Below are positions 60,092 through 64,000 of a stretch of 64,000 nucleotides of DNA, one piece after another. The notes beneath the pieces were generated by a model that was not told the origin of the DNA, did not search any database, and was given only the letters and a program-made list of their open reading frames with translations. This DNA comes from PALSA-610 sp038239145 (GTDB lineage: Bacteria; Actinomycetota; Acidimicrobiia; IMCC26256; PALSA-610). Where the stretch lies: assembly GCA_038239145.1 (NCBI GenBank), contig JBBSFB010000011.1, forward strand, positions 1 to 64,000, in the 5' to 3' direction. Position numbers and translations under genes: made by a program. The first letter of the stretch is position 1; every line of letters begins with the position of its first letter.

Positions 60092-61120
60092 GTGAAGGCT
60101 TGGAGAGTTCACAAATACGGTGCGCCGCGGGAGATTCTGAGACTCGACGACGTCGACCCGCCGACGCCGGGCGACGGCGAGCTCAAGATCCGGGTCACGT
60201 CGGTGACGTTGAACTTCAACGATCTCGACGGCATCCACGGTCGGTACAAGACCGTGCCCCGGCCGGTTCCCTATATCCCCGGTATGGAAGTGCTCGGCAT
60301 CGTCGAAGAATGTGGCGCCGGGACCGATTCGTGGCTCGGACGGCGCGTGGTCGCGATCCCGTCCGGCGCGTTCGGCGGGTACGCCGAGTACGTCGTTGCA
60401 CCCGCGGCCATGGCCTTCGAGATGCCGACCGACATGCCCGAACGGGAAGCGGCCGCGATCTTCATGCCGTTCCATCTCGCGTGGCTCGCGCTCTACGAAC
60501 GGGCCCGGGTGCAAGCAGGAGAGACGCTCCTCGTACACGCGGGAGCGGGCGGCGCGGGCTCGGCCGCGCTGCAACTCGGCGTGCACGCCGGTGCCCGTGT
60601 CATCGCAACCGCGGGATCAGCCGAGAAGACGAAACTATGCCTCGAGCTCGGTGCCGAGATCGCCGTCAACTACCGCGACACGGATTTCGTCGAGGCAGTG
60701 CTCGACGCGACCGATGGTCGCGGGGTGGACGTCGCGTTCGACGCGGTGAGCGGTGACGTCACCCTGCAGACATTCCGGTGCATGGCGTTCAACGGTCGCC
60801 ACATCCTCGCAGGCTTCGCGTCCGGCATCGAGCTCGAAGACGAAGGTCTCGTGCCGCGGCCCGTGCTTTTCGGGAACTTCTCCCTCGTCGGCGTGTGTCA
60901 CGCCTACGTCGACGATCCGGTCGTGTTCAAACGCATGACGGGATTCAACTTCCCGTCGCACCACGACGGCGAGCAGCTGCACAACGAGCTGCTGGCCTTG
61001 CTCGCCGCGGGCAAGGTTCGCGCGGTCGTCGGCCAAGAGGTGCAGTTCGACGAGTTGCCTGCAGCACTCGAGGCCATGGAAGAACGCCGGACCATCGGTC
61101 GCACGGTCGTCCGGGTCTAA
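60092..61120 (+). CDS. Zinc-independent NADPH:quinone oxidoreductase (MDR family)
   Basis: Medium-chain reductase of 342 residues with a GroES-like N-terminal domain (KAWRVHKYGAPREILRLDDV, then LNFNDLDGIHGRY) and an NADPH-binding Rossmann domain (LLVHAGAGGAGSAALQLG). The zinc ligands of alcohol dehydrogenases are absent, as in quinone reductases and enoyl reductases. The C-terminal region matches the family (ELPAALEAMEERRTIGRTVV). The start is GTG at 60092. It diverges from the GH4 gene with only 34 bp between starts. The 235 bp downstream (61121-61355) hold no gene; a weak GC hairpin is the only structure I see there. Confidence 0.92.
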   Translation: MKAWRVHKYGAPREILRLDDVDPPTPGDGELKIRVTSVTLNFNDLDGIHGRYKTVPRPVPYIPGMEVLGIVEECGAGTDSWLGRRVVAIPSGAFGGYAEYVVAPAAMAFEMPTDMPEREAAAIFMPFHLAWLALYERARVQAGETLLVHAGAGGAGSAALQLGVHAGARVIATAGSAEKTKLCLELGAEIAVNYRDTDFVEAVLDATDGRGVDVAFDAVSGDVTLQTFRCMAFNGRHILAGFASGIELEDEGLVPRPVLFGNFSLVGVCHAYVDDPVVFKRMTGFNFPSHHDGEQLHNELLALLAAGKVRAVVGQEVQFDELPAALEAMEERRTIGRTVVRV

Positions 61121-61355
61121 CTCTGGTTCGTTCGTTCGAGCGCGGCAGTGTCCTGTCCGATCGCACTCCTGTGCGAGCATCGAACTGTGCTTCGCGGTCG
61201 GTGGCTCGGGCGGCCGGATCAAGTTCGGGACTGTGGCCATTCTCGGGCGGTCATAGAGAGACACGAGCGGCGAGACACATAGGGGTGCCAACCCCCCTGT
61301 CGGATCACCGGCGTGCGCCCTGTCGTCGGAGGCATCGCGCCGGTACCTTTCGAAG

Positions 61356-63920
61356 ATGCGGGTCGCGGTCATCCTGTTGCGCGAAGGCTTGCGAAAGGTG
61401 CTCGCGCTCGTCGCAATTGCACTCGTGCTCGGTGTCGGGCTCGGTGTCGGGTTCACGAGCCTCGAGATCGCGCACCGGACCCAGCGTGCGTACCCCGACT
61501 ACCTGAGCCGCGAACACGTCGGCCAGCTCGTCATCAACGCGAGTCTCTCCACGGAGCAGGCGGAGTCGGTGATCCGATCCGTCCCCGGCGTCGAGCACGT
61601 GACGTCGGACTCGTTGCTCGAGGTCTCCGGCAAATCCGACCTGCAGGACTCGGTCGCGGCCGCCTTCGGTCAGGTGCGTACGTCGAGCGACGGTCGCTAC
61701 GCGACCCGGGATCGACCGGTCGTGCTCGAAGGTCGGATGGTCCGGTCCGGTGCGGAAGCTTTCGTCAGCCGGGAGACCGCCTCGACGCTCCACCTTCACG
61801 TTGGCGCAATGATCCCGTTGTCGTTCTACGAGGCGGTCCGGGGCCCGCCGGGCGCGAAACCGACGGGGCCGAATCCGCCGATCGGCGAGGCGACGGTGCG
61901 CGTCGTCGGCATCGGGGTGTTCTCCGACGAAGTCCTCGCCGACGAGCTGTACCCGCGGCTGCGGGTGCTGTTGTCGCACGATGTAACGGCCAAGTACGAC
62001 TGCACGCTCCACACGCCGAGACCGGACGACACCGGATCGATAGGCGAGGTCATCAGCGCCGTCGTCCCACCGCGCTGCTCGATGGACTATCGCTACTACT
62101 CGCTGCAGATCGCGGGTGGGAACGCGGGCGCGAACCGGGTCGCCGACGAGCTCGGGCGCCGCTTCCAAGTACTCAACGCGCATTTGCCGAAGGCGTTGCG
62201 AGACATCAACGTCGGGTACCAGATCATCCCGTCGTTCACTGCCGACGATGCGGCCAGGGTCTCGGAATCGATCTCCCCCGTGGTCACTGCACTGCGCGTC
62301 TTTGGCGTCGCTGCCGGTATCGCGACTCTCGCGATGACGCTGCTCCTCGTCAGCCGCGTGTTCCGCCGCCGCGCGCGGGACGTCGTTGTATGGCGCGAGC
62401 TCGGTATGGCCCGACGGTCACGCGCCCTCGCTCTGCTCCTACCGGTCGGCCTCACGGTATGTGCCGGCGTCCTCCTCGCACTCGGGACCGCATGGATCGC
62501 GTCGCGCATCGGAGCGATCGCAAGCGTCCGGGTCGTCGATCCCGAACCGGGACGCGCCCTGTCCGGCATCGTTCTGCTTGCGGCGCTCGCAGCAGTGATA
62601 CTGCTCGCGGTCATCCTCCCGGTCGCCGGCACCTTCGCCGCACGCGCCACCGAGAAAAGGTCGCGCCCGCGAACGGCCCCGGGCCGGATCACCAACCGCG
62701 GCTCTCCTGCTTTCGCGCTGGGAGTCCGGGCCGCGACACGCGATCGGAGCGCGGCGGCACTGATCGTCGGATGCGCCGTGGCGGTGGCCGCGGTCACCGC
62801 CTCCGTCGTTTTCAGTACGAGCGTCATCCATCTCGTCCACACTCCTCGAGAGTTCGGTTGGCAGTACGACATCGGCGCGGTCGTGAACGCGGGATACGGA
62901 CCGATCGATCAAAAGGCGCTCGCAGCAAGCCTGCATCGCCCCGAGGTCGAAGGCTTCGGCACCGCAGCGATCGCCGCGGGCGTGTCCGTCAACGGCACGA
63001 ACCTTCCGTCGATCGCGGAGAGAGCCGGTATCGCCGACCTGAACGGCGGCACGACCGTGGTGTCGGGGCGCGCGCCGACTGGCATCGACGAGGTAGCGCT
63101 GGGTTCGCAGACCGCGCACGAGCTGCGGGTCGGCATCGGTGACACGGTGAAGGTGAAAACGGCCTACGGAGAACATTCGGCGCGGGTCACCGGACTGGTG
63201 GTACTCCCGGCGATCGGGCCGCTCGAAGCCGATCGCACCGGCCTCGGCACCGGTGTGCTCCTGCCGGCGCCGCTGTTCGTCGCCACCCTGCACGATGCGC
63301 AGCATCTGGCCGGCGTGACCCCGGCCGCACTCGCCGATCAGCTCGCGGCGTTCGTCGGCATCGATCTCGCGCCGGGTGTCGACCCGGCGGCCTTCGCCGC
63401 GAGCTTGAACCGCGACGTGCGGAAGTGGGATCCGAGCGGATTCGTGATCGTCATACGTGCACGTCCCGTTCGGCCCTCGACCGTCGTCGACGTCGACGAC
63501 TCGCGGCCGGTCCCGATACTCCTCGCCGGTGTGTTCGGGCTCGCGATGCTGGCCGGTATCGCCGCAGGTATCGGCAACGGGACCCGCGCCCGTCGTCGGG
63601 AGCTCGCCATCTTCCGCGCGCTCGGCGGCACACCTCGACAGGTGCGGATGTCGGTGCGTTGGCATGCGATCACCGTCGTGGCGGGTGCTCTACTGATCGG
63701 TCTGCCGGTAGGGACCGCGCTCGGCCGTTTCGCCTTCGATCGGTTCGCGACCGACATCGGTGTCGCGCCCCTCCCCACGATCCCGGCCCTGCTGCTCGCC
63801 GCCGTTGCGCTCGCCGTACTCGCGATCTCGGTCATGGCCGCCGCGATGCCGGTCCGCCGGGTCTCCGGGCCCAGCGTCGCGGGCACGCTCGGCGTCGACG
63901 ACGCCGTCCCGCGCGTATGA
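61356..63920 (+). CDS. FtsX-family ABC transporter permease
   Basis: Membrane protein of 854 residues in the double-FtsX layout: a first helix (VLALVAIALVLGVGLGVGF), a large extracytoplasmic region (about 35-300), a first FtsX domain (VAAGIATLAMTLLLVSRVFR; VVWRELGMARRSRAL), a second extracytoplasmic region, and a C-terminal FtsX domain (AGVFGLAMLAGIAAGIGNG; ELAIFRALGGTPRQVRMSV). The coupling motifs ELGM and ALGGTP would contact an ATPase, which is not in the window and may lie just downstream. Such permeases extrude lipoproteins, peptides or lipids, or transmit force across the envelope. ATG at 61356; no strong ribosome-binding site. The 80 bp after its stop hold no recognisable gene before the window ends. 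Confidence 0.88.
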   Translation: MRVAVILLREGLRKVLALVAIALVLGVGLGVGFTSLEIAHRTQRAYPDYLSREHVGQLVINASLSTEQAESVIRSVPGVEHVTSDSLLEVSGKSDLQDSVAAAFGQVRTSSDGRYATRDRPVVLEGRMVRSGAEAFVSRETASTLHLHVGAMIPLSFYEAVRGPPGAKPTGPNPPIGEATVRVVGIGVFSDEVLADELYPRLRVLLSHDVTAKYDCTLHTPRPDDTGSIGEVISAVVPPRCSMDYRYYSLQIAGGNAGANRVADELGRRFQVLNAHLPKALRDINVGYQIIPSFTADDAARVSESISPVVTALRVFGVAAGIATLAMTLLLVSRVFRRRARDVVVWRELGMARRSRALALLLPVGLTVCAGVLLALGTAWIASRIGAIASVRVVDPEPGRALSGIVLLAALAAVILLAVILPVAGTFAARATEKRSRPRTAPGRITNRGSPAFALGVRAATRDRSAAALIVGCAVAVAAVTASVVFSTSVIHLVHTPREFGWQYDIGAVVNAGYGPIDQKALAASLHRPEVEGFGTAAIAAGVSVNGTNLPSIAERAGIADLNGGTTVVSGRAPTGIDEVALGSQTAHELRVGIGDTVKVKTAYGEHSARVTGLVVLPAIGPLEADRTGLGTGVLLPAPLFVATLHDAQHLAGVTPAALADQLAAFVGIDLAPGVDPAAFAASLNRDVRKWDPSGFVIVIRARPVRPSTVVDVDDSRPVPILLAGVFGLAMLAGIAAGIGNGTRARRRELAIFRALGGTPRQVRMSVRWHAITVVAGALLIGLPVGTALGRFAFDRFATDIGVAPLPTIPALLLAAVALAVLAISVMAAAMPVRRVSGPSVAGTLGVDDAVPRV

Positions 63921-64000
63921 GCCGACGCGGCCGGACTCATCGGCCGTGAACTCGACTCGGGGTGCCGGGCGCGCCCGTTGGCTGCCAGGATGACCCGATG

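Noticed and set aside
61281..61298. GC hairpin AGGGG...CCCCT between the quinone oxidoreductase and FtsX genes
   Set aside because: Only a 5-bp stem with an 8-nt loop and no T-run; too weak to call a terminator.
1..64000. CRISPR arrays, transposons, integrases, tRNA or rRNA genes
   Set aside because: No regularly spaced repeats, no transposase or recombinase motifs, and no tRNA T-loop/anticodon structures recognised on either strand.

Overview
The window is about 64 kb of high-GC DNA with dense, often overlapping genes, frequent GTG and some TTG starts, Tat-dependent and lipoprotein signal peptides, LPxTG-like anchored surface proteins, a BldC-type helix-turn-helix and no lipopolysaccharide genes. 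This suggests an uncultured high-GC actinobacterium. Acidimicrobiia is plausible from the gene mix, but that is inference because no rRNA or other phylogenetic marker is present. I found no tRNA, rRNA, CRISPR array, integrase or insertion sequence.

Layout. (1) 1-13.5 kb is a purine and nucleoside island. It holds an NMT1-type ABC importer, two adenosine deaminase-family enzymes, adenine deaminase, two Rieske oxygenases (one interrupted by an in-frame TAG), a diaminopropionate ammonia-lyase-like enzyme, a nucleoside hydrolase, a purine phosphoribosyltransferase and AMP nucleosidase, followed by glutamate decarboxylase and a frameshifted VOC protein. (2) 13.5-14.8 kb encodes an iron-storing encapsulin with its encapsulated ferritin. 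(3) 14.8-17.5 kb holds two head-to-head gene remnants (MarR and ClC) and a secreted acyl hydrolase. (4) 17.7-24.8 kb is a LitR/CarH-type light- and B12-controlled lipid/photolyase cluster: six tightly coupled genes divergent from a photolyase. (5) 24.8-31.6 kb has a DUF998 protein, a DUF1501/DUF1800 pair, a frameshifted secreted unknown, an MFS transporter and a RibD-like reductase. (6) 31.6-35.8 kb is a cobalamin riboswitch followed by three secreted or surface-anchored proteins with transcobalamin-like architecture. This is the most interesting locus. (7) 35.8-42.5 kb has a ferritin-like protein, a secreted protein, a beta-propeller pseudogene, a heparinase II/III-like lyase and a flippase. 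(8) 42.5-56.5 kb is rich in decayed genes (TetR, antiporter, kinase-flippase, FtsX, carotenoid oxygenase, lipase, phosphoesterase) among intact amidohydrolases, PAP2, NERD, mmsA and esterase genes. (9) 56.5-64 kb has a DUF1349 lipoprotein, a small LPFTG protein, a GH4 enzyme, a quinone oxidoreductase and an FtsX permease.

How the genes may work together. The purine island could take up and dismantle a substituted purine or nucleoside: import, oxidative side-chain or N-methyl removal, deamination, glycosidic cleavage and salvage. The light cluster couples AdoCbl photochemistry to membrane-lipid modification and DNA repair. The riboswitch operon looks like a cobalamin-capture module on the cell surface, made when B12 is scarce. 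B12 also serves as the LitR chromophore, so two cobalamin-sensing devices lie about 13 kb apart.

Caution. About a dozen genes carry frameshifts or in-frame stops. Some may be sequencing or assembly errors, so pseudogene calls are provisional wherever only one lesion is present.
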